Source of the DNA: Eleusine coracana subsp. coracana
Taxonomy: Eukaryota; Streptophyta; Magnoliopsida; Poales; Poaceae
DNA: 64,000 bases
Assembly (NCBI GenBank): GCA_032690845.1
Contig: CM064424.1
Span: 45,087,511-45,151,510 of the forward strand
Direction of reading: 5' to 3'
Below, piece by piece: positions 9,667 to 19,361 of this stretch (within the stretch, counting starts at the first letter, position 1; each line of letters starts with the position of its first letter). Under the pieces are notes generated by a model. That model saw nothing but the letters and a program-made list of their open reading frames with translations, was not told where the DNA came from and did no database searches. The translations under genes were made by a program, and so were the position numbers.

Positions 9667-11639
9667 TCACGGTTCCGGCACATCTATTGCTAGTCTCCAA
9701 GCGCTCCTATCCATAGCTAGCTCCTTAGGGATATCCCATGCCTTCAGGTCTCTTTTAACCGACTCATCCCAAGTCAAGTTAGGTCGGCCTCTACCTCTCT
9801 TAACATTAGCATCTCTCTTTAGAACCCCACTACGCACCGGTGCCTCCGGAGGCCTCCGTTGGACATGTCCGAACCATCTCCACCGATGTTGAACCAATTT
9901 TCCTCGATAGGTGCCACTCCTATCCTGCCCCGGATATCTTCATTCCGTATTCGGTCTCTTCTTGTATGCCTACAAAACCAATGCAACATACACATCTCTG
10001 CTACACTCAATTGTTGAACATGTCGTCTTTTCATAGGCTAGCACTCAGCACCGTATAACATCGCCGGACGAATTGCTGTCCTATAAAATTTACCTTTTAG
10101 CTTTTGTGGCACCCTCTTGTCGCATAAGCCACCGGATGCTTGACGCCATTTCAACCAGCCGGCTGAAATTCTATGCCTAACATCTTCATCGATGTCACCG
10201 TCCTTTTACAACATCGATCCTAAATAACGAAATGTATCCTTCTTGGCCACCAATTGTCCATCAAGGCTAACGTCTCCAACCTCATGTCTAGTCGCGCTAA
10301 ACTCACACATCATATACTCAGTCTTGGCCCTACTAAGTCTGAATCCCTTGCACTCTAATGTGTGCCTCCACAGCTCCAACTTCCTATTAACTCCATCCCT
10401 ACTCTCGTCAACTAACACCACATCATCAGCAAAGAGCATACACCAAGGGCCACCACTCTGTATTTCTCGTGTGACCTCGTCCATCACCAGAGAAAATAAA
10501 TAAGGGCTCAATGCTGATCCTTGGTGTAGTCCTATTTTAATCGGAAAGTCATTGGTGTCACCATCACATGTCCGAACACACGTCCTCGCGCCCCTATACA
10601 TGTCCTTAATGAGGGTAATGTACTTAGTTGGGACTTTGTGCTTCTCCAAGGCCCACCACATGATATTTCTTGGCACTTTGTCATACGCCTTCTCGAGGTC
10701 AATAAAGACCATGTGTAAGTCCTTCTTTTGCTCTCGATATCTCTCCATCAATTGTCGCATTAAGAAAATCGCCTCCATGGTCGATCTTCCAGGCATGAAC
10801 CCAAACTGGTTTTGCGTCACACTTGCCACTCTTCTTAGGCGATGCTCAATAACTCTCTCCCAGAGCTTCATCTTATGGCTCATCAACTTAATCCCACGAT
10901 AGTTAGTACAACTTTGAACATCTCCCTTGTTCTTGAAGATCGGTACTACTATACTCCTCCTCCATTCTTCCGGCATCTTATTTGACCTAAAGATGAGGTT
11001 AAAAAGCTTAGTTAACCATACTATGGCTCTGGCACCCAAGCATCTCCATACTTCGATAGGGATACCATCAGGGCCCATTGCTTTACCACTCTTCATCCTC
11101 TTCAAAGCTTGCTCTATCTCAGCCTCCTGAATTCTCCTCACAAAGCATCTATTGTTATCATCAAATGAGTCATCCAACTCAAGTATAGGACCCTCCTCCT
11201 CACCATTAAACAACTTATCAAAGTACTCTCGCCATCTGTCCTTGATCTCCTCATCTCTCACCAAGAGTCAGTCTACCCCGTCCTTGATACATTTGATTTG
11301 GTCGATGTCTCTTGTCTTTCGCTCACAGATCGTAGCCATCCGATAGATGTCCTTCTCCCCTTCCTTCATGCCTAGTCGCTGATAAAGGTTATCATATGCC
11401 TGACCCTTTGCTACACTCACTACTCACTTTGCAGCCCTCTTGACTATTTTATAGCCTTCTATGTTGGTTGCACTCTTGTCAAGATGTAGGCGCTTGAAAC
11501 ACTCCTTCTCCTTGATAGCCCTTTGCACCTCATCATTCCACCACCAGGTGTCTTTTGCTTCTTGTTTGCCTCCCCTACTCATGCCAAACACTTCTGAAGC
11601 TACCTTCCGCACACATGTTGCCATCTTTAGCCACATGTC
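9667..11639 (-). pseudogene. RTE LINE reverse transcriptase and C-terminal region
   Basis: A 352-residue open stretch (10206-11264) holds reverse transcriptase motifs in order: GKAMGPDGIPIEVWR, NYRGIKL, FMPGRSTMEAIF, VFIDLEKAYDKVPR, GLHQGSALSPYLF, and the catalytic FADDVVL, then YLGSML. Upstream 11424-11636 is the endonuclease-RT linker. Downstream come KRRHVQQLSVAEMCML and WRWFGHVQRRP, typical of the plant RTE C-terminus, split by a frameshift near 9850-9900. The protein copies its RNA at the nicked target. The polymerase motifs are intact but the ORF as a whole is not. Confidence 0.9.
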
Positions 11640-12445
11640 ATCTGGTCCTTCTCCTTCCTCCTAGGGTCCCTCTCCTAGCATCCTCTCCTTAAAAGTTTGC
11701 GCCATCTCCCCTCTAAACTTCCATCACTTCGTTCTCACGGTCTTGGTATGTTTGTCCCTGTATACACATACTCGAAAGCAAAAATCCGCCACCACAAGCT
11801 TATGTTGAGTGACGAAACACTCCCCAGGTATCACCCTACAGTCCAAGCAAACACGTCTGTCCTTCCTCCTTGCAAAGATAAAGTCGATTTGGATTGAGTG
11901 TTGTGCACTTCTAAAGGTCACTAGATGGGATTCCCTCTTCCTAAAGAGGGTATTTGCTACCAACAAGTCATAAGCTAACGCCCAATTAAGTATATCCTCC
12001 CCCTCATGATTCCTACTACCATACCCAAAACCCCATGGATCCACTCGAACCCTACATTAGATGTCCCCACATGGCCGTTAAGGTCTCCTCCTATGAAAAG
12101 CTTCTCACTGATAGGTATGGCACTAACCATGCTATCTAGATCTTCCTAAAACTGACTCTTGGTGCTCTCACTAAGACCTACCTGAGGGGCATAGGCACTA
12201 ATCAGATTTAGAGCCGAATTTCCAACTATCAGTCGAACTAGGATAATCCGGTCACCGTGCCTCCTAACCTCTACGACTCCATCCTTAAGGTTCCTATCGA
12301 TCAAGATGCCTACACCATTTCTACTTGATGTTGTACCCGTGTACCAAAGCTTAAAGCCAGTATCCTCCACCTCCTTCGCCTTCTGGCCCTTCCATTTAGT
12401 CTCTTGGACGCATAGGATATTTACACGCCTCCTAGTTGCCACATC
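11640..12445 (-). pseudogene. RTE LINE endonuclease domain
   Basis: The minus strand shows CVQETKWKG (metal-binding glutamate), GVGILID, ISAYAPQVG and NGHVG in order, then KRESHLVTF, QIDFIFARR and TQHKLVV, the apurinic-endonuclease fold that nicks target DNA. A frameshift falls near 12045-12060, after NGHVG, and an in-frame stop near 12145. The N-terminal extension at 12445-12854 has no recognised domain; a long minus-strand ORF there reads through the insertion junction into the LTR and is not a real gene. Upstream residues before 12442 look partly decayed. Confidence 0.85.
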
Positions 12446-12959
12446 GACTAGCTCTCATAACACGCCTCCTAGTTGGCTCGGCTTACTTCCTTACCCTTTG
12501 CACCCGTCGAGGAAAGTGCGAAGACCCTTGCTCATTTTTCACCACACCCGAGCGTAGATGTAATGCGCCACTAAAGTTGTGACGACTCGACCCTTGCTCA
12601 CTATTCATCGTACCCAGGTCACGATACGACGCGCCACCAAGGGGATGATGACCCAACCCTTGCTCATTTGACACCACACTCGGGTTCCGATGTAGCGCGT
12701 TGCTAAGAGGGTTACGCCCCAACGAATTTCTTATGGGTTTCATATCCATTTGAGTGGCTGGGTTTTTGACGTTGATTCTGCCAAACCTAACACAACCCTC
12801 CTCCTTTACCCAGGCTTGGGACTGGCTATGTTGAGACTCAACATACGTGGAGTTACTTATTGGTCTAGTTTCCTTAGCCAAATTTCATCAGTTTTGGTCC
12901 AGAAGGAGAAAACACCGTCTTGGTGAAGTATTTTTGGATAACCGGTTGGGTTGGAAGAT

Positions 12960-13145
12960 CAGCCTGAAAACGGCTCTGTTTAACCATCCAGGTGGCTGAT
13001 TTTAGCCGGTTACGACCCTGTCGGCTGATTTCTGATTTCAGCCTGAAAGTGACCCTGTTTAACCAGCCAGGTGCCTGATTTTAGCCAGTTATGACCTGTC
13101 GGCTGGTTTTTGCCTGATAACGACCCTATCGGCTGTTGAAAATGG
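12960..13145. repeat. Internal subrepeats of the Athila LTR
   Basis: Blocks of CAGCCTGAAA, CCCTGTTTAACCA and GGCTGATTTTAGCCGGTTA recur two to three times about 80 bp apart. The same set is in the right LTR at about 20725-20900 and, diverged and inverted, in the solo LTR at about 31740-31870. Confidence 0.75.
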
Positions 13146-13322
13146 CTGTTTCACAGTCGTGATCGGCCGATGGGATGTTTCTTCATGTTTTTACATATTT
13201 TGGCTCTCTTGTGCCTGCAAACACATATTTCACTAAAACTCGTGGAACATGTTAATAATAAACTACCGCCACTATGTTGTTTATTCCATTTATGTTGTTT
13301 ATGCATTTAGGGACTGTCAACA

Positions 13323-13341
13323 AAATCATTCTCACACTTAG
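13323..13341 (-). promoter_or_regulatory. Degenerate polypurine tract of the Athila element
   Basis: On the minus strand AAGTGTGAGAATGATTTTG directly precedes the 3' LTR start TGTTGACAG. Grass relatives commonly carry AAGTGTGGGGGAATTTG here, so this tract has lost most of its guanines. Confidence 0.6.
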
Positions 13342-14789
13342 CCTTTGCTCATCCTCGAGTAAAAGCTCAAGAGTAAGGTGGATCATAACTTGGTATGATG
13401 CTTGCATGCAAATTATTCCATATCATATCTATACCCATGAAATTTTAAAGTGTCTATCATGTTACCTTGGGTGGTTGAAGGATGGAATGGTCCTGATTCT
13501 AATCATTTTCACTCATTCTGTTATGTAACTTGGGTTTTTGAAAAGATTTTAAAAACAAATCATAGCTATACCCCTCATACGATTCTCTCAAATCGCTCAA
13601 TGTATATGGTTCCCCACTAGGGCATTGCCTCTTTTCATCCTACTTCTAAATATGGCTTTATGTGGAGCTCAAGGTAGGGATAATAGAGAGGCATACTTGT
13701 TTCTCATATATTACTAAGTCAAAAACTAGATCCATGGAGAACAATTCATGAATTTTTGATCAAGCATGTGCACATGTGGATATGTGGATGGAAAATGAAC
13801 GAATGTGAATACTCCCCTTTTTTTAAGATGCTCCCTCCCTTCTATTGGATATGCATTTGAGAGCATGGGCTAATTCTTTCTCTCTCTCACTTTTCTTCTT
13901 TTATTTTCACGAATAGCCCATGTCTCTTTTACAAGGATATTTGGAGAGGGAGTTCATCAAAACATGATGGAGTACTTTATTTAATGGATGGATGATGACA
14001 TGGAAGTGCCATCTTCTAGTGTAGAAGATTTAGCACATGGATGATGCATATGGTGGTGCTAACTTCCAGTGAAGAAGTATTAGCAAAGTGGTGTGCACAT
14101 AATCTTGATCAAAAATTCATAAAAAGTAATTGACAAGGGTCACAACAATTTGACAAAGTTCAACAAAACAACAAGTAGAAGATGCATAAGGTTTTCAATG
14201 AGTTCATCATATGGCTTTGGTAGGAAGATATAATCATTGAGGAGTCAAGCTATTGGTTTTAATCTTTGTAAGAAAAATTCCCAAGCACATTAAGCATAAG
14301 AGAAAGATTCATTTCATCAAACCATATCTCATTCATCAACTATCTAGGTGACATGCTTTCCTAAAGATGTAGTTCACAAGCAACAAGTTTATGAATTAGG
14401 AATAAGGATCATGCAAGCCAACAAAATAGAAGCATGAAATAAAACGGGGCTTCCACAAGGTTCATTTTAGTTTTGGAATTAAATTTTTATGGTTGATCCA
14501 AGAGAAAATAATTTTAACTCGCAAAACAAGGAGGTGAAGGGATTGAGTGCGCAAACCGTCGTAGTGAAGAGGGTGGAAGCTGGGATGTGCCTGGCCATCA
14601 TGCTCTTTCTCATGATGTTGACCTCTTGCGCATCAAAAAGCCTGAGAAGCCTCCCCCACACATGTTCTTGTGCCTGGCTGCTTTTTATTCAAAACAAACA
14701 AAAGATTGGGGAAACAAAAAGGACTCTATCGGGTCTAGGACCAAGGAGTCTAAATTTATTCAAATGAAAAAGAAATACGGAGAGAAATG
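13342..14789 (-). other. Athila 3' noncoding region
   Basis: About 1.4 kb lies between the end of pol and the polypurine tract. Athila elements can carry an env-like ORF here; I see no frame longer than about 90 codons and no membrane-protein signature, so none is called. A 25-base motif around CTTCTAGTGTAGAAG recurs near 14010 and 14065. Confidence 0.5.
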
Positions 14790-15223
14790 CTAGGGTAGAG
14801 CATTGAAATCAATTAAATTGATCACATCTACCTCCTTACCTTGGTTGTCATCTGGCTCTAGGAAGACTTTTAGGCAATGACCATTTACCTTAAACTGGTT
14901 GCCTCTATCATCTTGGAGTGTAATTGCTCCATGTGATGCAGCATTAATGATGGTGAATGGTCCTTCCCATTTACTCAAAGCTTCCCATGACCAAACAACT
15001 TGACTCTGGAGTTGAAGAGCAACACCTTGTCGCCTGGCTTGAACTCCTTAGGCTTGATCCTTCGGTCGTGCCATCTTTTGGTTCTATCCTTGTAGATCTT
15101 GGCACAATGGTAAGCCTTCTCTCTCCATTCTTCTAACTCGAACAACTGTATTTTTCTACGTCTCCCAGCCTCCCTAAGATCCATGTTCCATTTTTGGATG
15201 GCCCAATGTGCTCTATGTTCCAT
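14790..15223 (-). pseudogene. Athila integrase C-terminal region
   Basis: The minus strand encodes LFELEEWREKAYHCAKIYKDR and GDKVLLFNSRVKLF, a frameshift near 14975, then KWEGPFTI, HGAITLQDD and FKVNGHCLKVF. This is the DNA-binding tail of gypsy integrase in the Athila branch. It ends in a stop just before 14790. It is a direct continuation of the core at 15260-15781. Confidence 0.85.
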
Positions 15224-15259
15224 CTCGACTAGTAGATGACATGTTTTTCCATATACGAT

Positions 15260-16422
15260 CTAGAAGGGAGACAAACCAATCGGTGTTTTGTATGCTATCC
15301 TATATGCCCAAAGTGCATCTGGTAGCTTCATCTTCCATCCACTCCCCATCTCATTCACGGTCTTCAGCAGGATGTTCTTAATCTGTTTATTTGAAGTTTC
15401 TACCTGCCCGCTTGTCTGAGGGTGGTATGGAGTTGCAATGTTGTGTTTTACTCCAAGCTCTCTTAATAAGTTCCGGAAGGTCTTATCAATGAAATGAGAC
15501 CCTTCGTCACTTATAACCATCCGCGGTGTTCCAAAACGAGGAAAGATGATCTCGTGGAACACTCTTCGGGCGTGCTTGGAGTCGGTAGATCTGCATGGTA
15601 TTGCTTCTACCCATTTGGATACATACTCAACAACCACCAAGATGTACTCGCAATCATAGGACTTTAGAAATGGTCCCATGAAGTCAATGCCCATACATCG
15701 AATAATTCCACTTGAAGGTTGTATGTTAGGGGCATTGCGTTGTGAGCAGTAATCCCTCCATGTTTCTGGCAATTCTGACATCTTTGGATGAATTTTTTTG
15801 TGTCTTCATGCATTGATGGCCAGAAGAATCCACTCTGCCAGATTTTTGCTTGGGTGCGGAATGCACCAAAGTGGCCTCCATATGGAGATGCATGGCATTT
15901 CTTGATTATCTGGGTGCCTTCGATTCTTGGGACACATCTCCTTAGCAACCCGTCAGAACATACTCTGTAGAGGTATGGGTTGTCCCATACGTGACGTCGA
16001 CTCTCATAGATGAGCTTCTTCTTGTTCTCCCCTGGTGGTACATACCCTGTAACAATGAAATTCACAATGTCTGCATACCAGGGGTTGGAGTCCATCACCT
16101 TCAGTAGCATGTCATCACGGAGGAAGTCATTTATCGGAATTTCATGCTTGTTAGTCACTTGCATACGTGACAAATGATCCGTAATAGAATTTTTTACTCC
16201 TTTCTTATCTCTAATTTCAAGGTCAAATTCTTGGAGTAGAAGAATCCATCTAATTAGCCTTGGTTTAGCATCTTTCTTAGTGAGCAGGTATTTTAAAGCA
16301 GCATGATCAGTGTGAACGATTGCCTTTGCTCCTACTAAGTATGACCTATACTTATCTATAGCAAAAACAACGGCAAGGAGCTCTTTTTCTGTAGTGGTAT
16401 AATTAAGTTGTGCTCCTATCAA
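15260..16422 (-). pseudogene. Athila RNase H end and integrase zinc-binding/core
   Basis: The segment opens with the RNase H end (TTTEKELLAVVFAIDKYRSYL; VHTDHAALKYL), then the HHCC zinc domain (CHASPYGGHFG; CQNCQKHGG). A frameshift near 15670-15780 passes to the core: GIDFMGPF, VISDEGSHF and TSGQVETSN supply the catalytic D, D and E. Integrase joins the cDNA to the chromosome. All catalytic residues are kept, but the frame is broken at both ends. Confidence 0.88.
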
Positions 16423-16503
16423 GGTCTTGCTACCGTAGGCTATGGCGTGATGCTTCTTATCTTTGGTTTGCCAAGAACAGCCCTAACATCATAGTCACTA
16501 GCA

Positions 16504-17832
16504 TCACACATGATTTCGAAAGGCCGCGTCCAATCGGGGGGGGGGGGGGGGGGGGGGTTGAATGATTGGAGCTGAGATGAGTGCCTTTTTAAGGATAGTA
16601 AAGTAATATAGGCACTCATCATCAAAATCAAAGGGAGCATCCTTAGCCAAAAGACTAGTGAGGGGTCTGGCGATCTGGGAAAAGTCCTTGATAAAACGCC
16701 GGTAAAACCCCGCATGTCCTAAAAAAGTACGGATCCCCTTAACATTAATCGGAGGTGGAAGCCTTTCTATGACCTCAATCTTAGCTCTATCCACCTCAAT
16801 ACCCTTCTCGGACACAAGGTGTCCTAAAACGATGCCCTCTCGGACCATAAAGTGACACTTTTCCCAATTAAGTACTAAGTCCTTTTCCTGGCATTTTTGT
16901 AAGACCCTATCTAGGTTCTCAAGACAATGATCAAAAGTTTTCCCGTAAATAGAGAAATCATCCATGAAGACTTCCATGATTTCTTCGATCATGTCAGAGA
17001 ATATAGACATCATGCACCTTTGGAACAAAGCGGGTGCATTACACAACCCGAATGACATTCTTCGATAAGCATAGGTTCCGTAAGGGCTTGTGAAGGTAGT
17101 CTTACTTTGATCATCGGGATGGATGGGAATTTGATGGTAACCAGAGTACCCATCAAGGAAACAAAAGAAGGAATTATTGGCAAGACGCTCTAACATTTCA
17201 TCAATGAAGGGCAGAGGGAAATGATCCTTTTTTGTTGCCTTATTGAGCCTCCGATAGGCGACGCACATCCTCCATCCCGTGACGGTGTGTTGAGGGATCA
17301 ACTCATTTCTATCATTTCTAACGACCGTCATGCCTCCCTTCTTAGGCACTACTTGCACAGGGCTAACCCATTCACTATAAGGAATGAGATATATTATCCC
17401 GGCATGCAAAAGTTTCAAAACCTCCTTCTTAACAACCTCTCTCATTGCATTATTTAGCCTCCTCTAAGGCTCCCTAGAAGGTGTGCTATCAGGATCAATG
17501 GGAATGCGATGGGTGCAAAGAGCGGGACTAATTCCCTTAAGGTCTTGGAGTGAGTAGCCTAGGTCAGAACGATGTTTTTCTAGGATGGCTAAAAGTTTAG
17601 CAGTTTCTTCCTCGGATAGTCTGTCACTTATGATAACAGGGGCTTCCAGGTCGCCATTTAGGAAAGCATAGCATAGGCCAGAAGGCAAGGGCTTAAGCAC
17701 AGTCGAAGGTCGTGATGGTGGTTCTTCAATGGGTAGCTTAATTGTCTCCTGAAACTCATCCTCCTCTTGGATAAACTCTTTAGCATCTCTTTCTAGAAGG
17801 GGTTCAGGAGAATCAAATTGAAGAATAGCCAT
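16504..17832 (-). pseudogene. Athila reverse transcriptase
   Basis: An N-terminal part (17464-17832, with HRIPIDPDS) is cut from the core by a single in-frame stop at 17464-17466, where the family has glutamine before RRLN. The core carries WVSPVQVVPKKGG, CVAYRRLNKATKKDHFPLPFIDEML, FSGYHQI-like GYSGYHQIPI, FMDDFSIYG (catalytic aspartates) and FYRRFIKDFS. The protein runs into a 22-base G/C homopolymer at 16536-16557, giving a proline run, after which RNase H continues in another frame. It synthesises cDNA in the cytoplasmic particle. Confidence 0.9.
16536..16557. repeat. G22 homopolymer in pol
   Basis: Twenty-two consecutive guanines on the + strand fall where relatives encode a short PP-DW junction between reverse transcriptase and RNase H. 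The run joins the two overlapping frames and may vary in length or be a sequencing uncertainty. Confidence 0.9.
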
Positions 17833-17894
17833 TACTTCCTCGATTGACTCTTTCTCAGGGGAAGGATCTGGTAGGGAGTTCCTCGATTGGGAGA

Positions 17895-18215
17895 TCAGGA
17901 CAAAAAACCTCCCCCCCCCCCTAGTTTTACGTTGAGACTTCCTAGTATTGGTACATCCATGAGTAATTTCTCAATGGGATGTCCGATTAAGACATCAAAA
18001 TCCTGAATGTCAAAGACATGGAAGTCTAGGACAACCTCGACGTTTGCCTGCCTTATGATCACATCTTGCAAAATACTATATCCTTCTAAAATAGGGCCAA
18101 AGGGGCTCTTGAAGGATTTACTAGTCGGTGCCAATGGCGTATCGCCCAAAATGTCAAATGCAAAGGCACTAGAAACTATGTTGGCACCAACAGTGGGATT
18201 ATAAAGAACTTCCAC
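17895..18215 (-). pseudogene. Athila aspartic protease region
   Basis: The frame encodes NPTVGANIVSSAFAF, LEGYSILQDVI, VVLDFHVFDIQDFDVLIGHP and VPILGSLNVKLG, matching the retropepsin region of this branch. The usual DSGA-type loop is not evident and is replaced by NPTVGA, as in several plant relatives I recall. It ends in a glycine run from a C10-12 tract at 17910-17922. A stop separates it from the reverse transcriptase at 17832. Confidence 0.7.
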
Positions 18216-18219
18216 CGTG

Positions 18220-18599
18220 ACTCCTCTAATGTCGCATCAAATAGTTGAAGAGGGAGAGCAAATTCAAATTACTTCAGAGGATAGCTCAACCTCTCGCAAC
18301 CATTCATCGCTCATAATTGAAGTTAACTCCTTCACCATCTCGTGGAGGAATGCCTCTTCAAGTGGCTCAGGAGGGGAGACGGGAGTCGGGGGTTTCTTTT
18401 GGCAACAATACTTTGAGGTGTTTCCATAATATTCAAAAATATCTTCCTCAAAGTCAAATGGGAATTCTAAATGTTAAATTTCTTCTTCCCTAGGTGTTCC
18501 TGGTTCGGGTGACGGCTCAATGGTCAAATCTTGGGGTATGCAAGGAATGGGATTGGATTCAGCTATTAAGGGTTCCTCATGGCTCGACTTGGCTTCCTC
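18220..18599 (-). other. Athila gag-protease linker
   Basis: No conserved domain and no long minus-strand frame. It is acidic or serine-rich in short open stretches and lies between the gag stop and the protease. Confidence 0.5.
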
Positions 18600-19256
18600 C
18601 TAGAGGGGTTCGTCATGATCAGAAAGGAAAGAAGTGTTTTCTAAAATACGGTCTAGGATTTCTCTTCCTTCCGTCATGATCTTGTGGACGAACGATCCAC
18701 TAGCAGCAATGTCGAGGTATAGGGCAGCTTCCTTGTTTAGACCCTCACAAAAATGTTGCAGCAACATCGGGTAGGGAATGAAAAGGTTGGGTCCAGATTT
18801 GGATAGCAAATTAAGCCTAGCCCAGGCTGCATCTAAAGATTCCTTCTCATTATGGCGAAAACTAAGAATTTCCATACGAAGGGAGACAATACAGAACGTA
18901 GGGAAGAAAGCGAGATAAAACTTATCTCAAAGTTCTTCCCAATCACCATCTACACTCCCGACCGTACGAGTGTACCATTGTTTTGCCCTCTCCATGAGGG
19001 AAAAGGGAAACAATTTCCACTTTAGAGTTTCCTGTGTCATGCCCTTTATAGAAAGGCACGAACACAGTTGCTCAAATTCTCGTAGGTGATGGTATGGGTT
19101 TTCACTTTCTAAGCCAGAAAAGTATTGTTCCCGAACCATGGCTATAAAGCCAGGGCAAAGTTCATAGCTAGAAGTAGGAATTGGGTCCGCAGACAGCGGT
19201 GGCTTAAAGAACTCGCCCTTTGGAGCAGAAAAGGATTGGATAGAAGGTTGCTCCAT
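18600..19256 (-). pseudogene. Athila gag
   Basis: The start is the ATG at 19254-19256 (MEQPSIQSFSAPKGEF), about 80 bases after the primer site. The retrotransposon gag core is present: ENPYHHLREFEQLCS, LKWKLFPFSLMERAKQWY and GDWEEL. A stop at 18924-18926 sits where the family has arginine (CGA to TGA) before DKFYLAFFP. The second half has SFRHNEKESLDAAWARLN and LLQHFCEGLN. No zinc knuckle is seen. Gag forms the particle shell; this copy is interrupted. Confidence 0.85.
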
Positions 19257-19334
19257 TGTAGAAATAGGGAAAGAAATAAAGAAAGACAAAAGGGATACAA
19301 GGACGAAAAAGGTTCGAAGATAGAACAAAAACCG

Positions 19335-19353
19335 TTCCCCGGCAACGGCGCCA
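19335..19353 (-). promoter_or_regulatory. Primer-binding site, tRNA-Asp type
   Basis: The + strand reads TCCCCGGCAACGGCGCCA, identical to the 3' end of plant tRNA-Asp(GTC). The minus strand therefore primes on that tRNA, eight bases after the 5' LTR. This fixes the element orientation. Confidence 0.92.
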
Positions 19354-19361
19354 GAAATGCG

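Larger units (their letters stand above)
9440..12854 (-). mobile_element. RTE-clade LINE nested in the Athila LTR
   Basis: This is a non-LTR retrotransposon of 3415 bp. The perfect 18-bp direct repeat ACTTATTGGTCTAGTTTC flanks it at 9422-9439 and 12855-12872. The right LTR holds this site once, uninterrupted, near 20624-20641, so the pre-insertion site is visible in the same window. The 3' end (left, minus strand) carries the TTG-repeat tail. One frame encodes an apurinic endonuclease and a reverse transcriptase, with no RNase H or LTR, as in plant RTE elements. Many stops and frameshifts make it inactive. Confidence 0.93.
8130..13322 (-). repeat. 3' LTR of the Athila-type element, interrupted
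   Basis: On the minus strand it starts TGTTGACAGTCCC (13322) and ends ATACCAATCA (8130), matching the right LTR throughout. It is interrupted by the LINE at 9440-12854 and one TSD copy. It carries a private 37-bp duplication at 8350-8424 and has lost about eight bases present in the right LTR near 8435. Confidence 0.88.

Noticed and set aside
9424..9700. Hydrophobic minus-strand ORFs resembling membrane proteins
   Set aside because: They are translations of the A/G-rich low-complexity 3' UTR of the LINE.
12483..12881. 132-residue minus-strand ORF beginning MAKETRPIS
   Set aside because: It starts in the LTR and crosses the LINE insertion junction; the same MAKETRPIS start appears at 20649 from the other LTR. 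It is a chance fusion frame.
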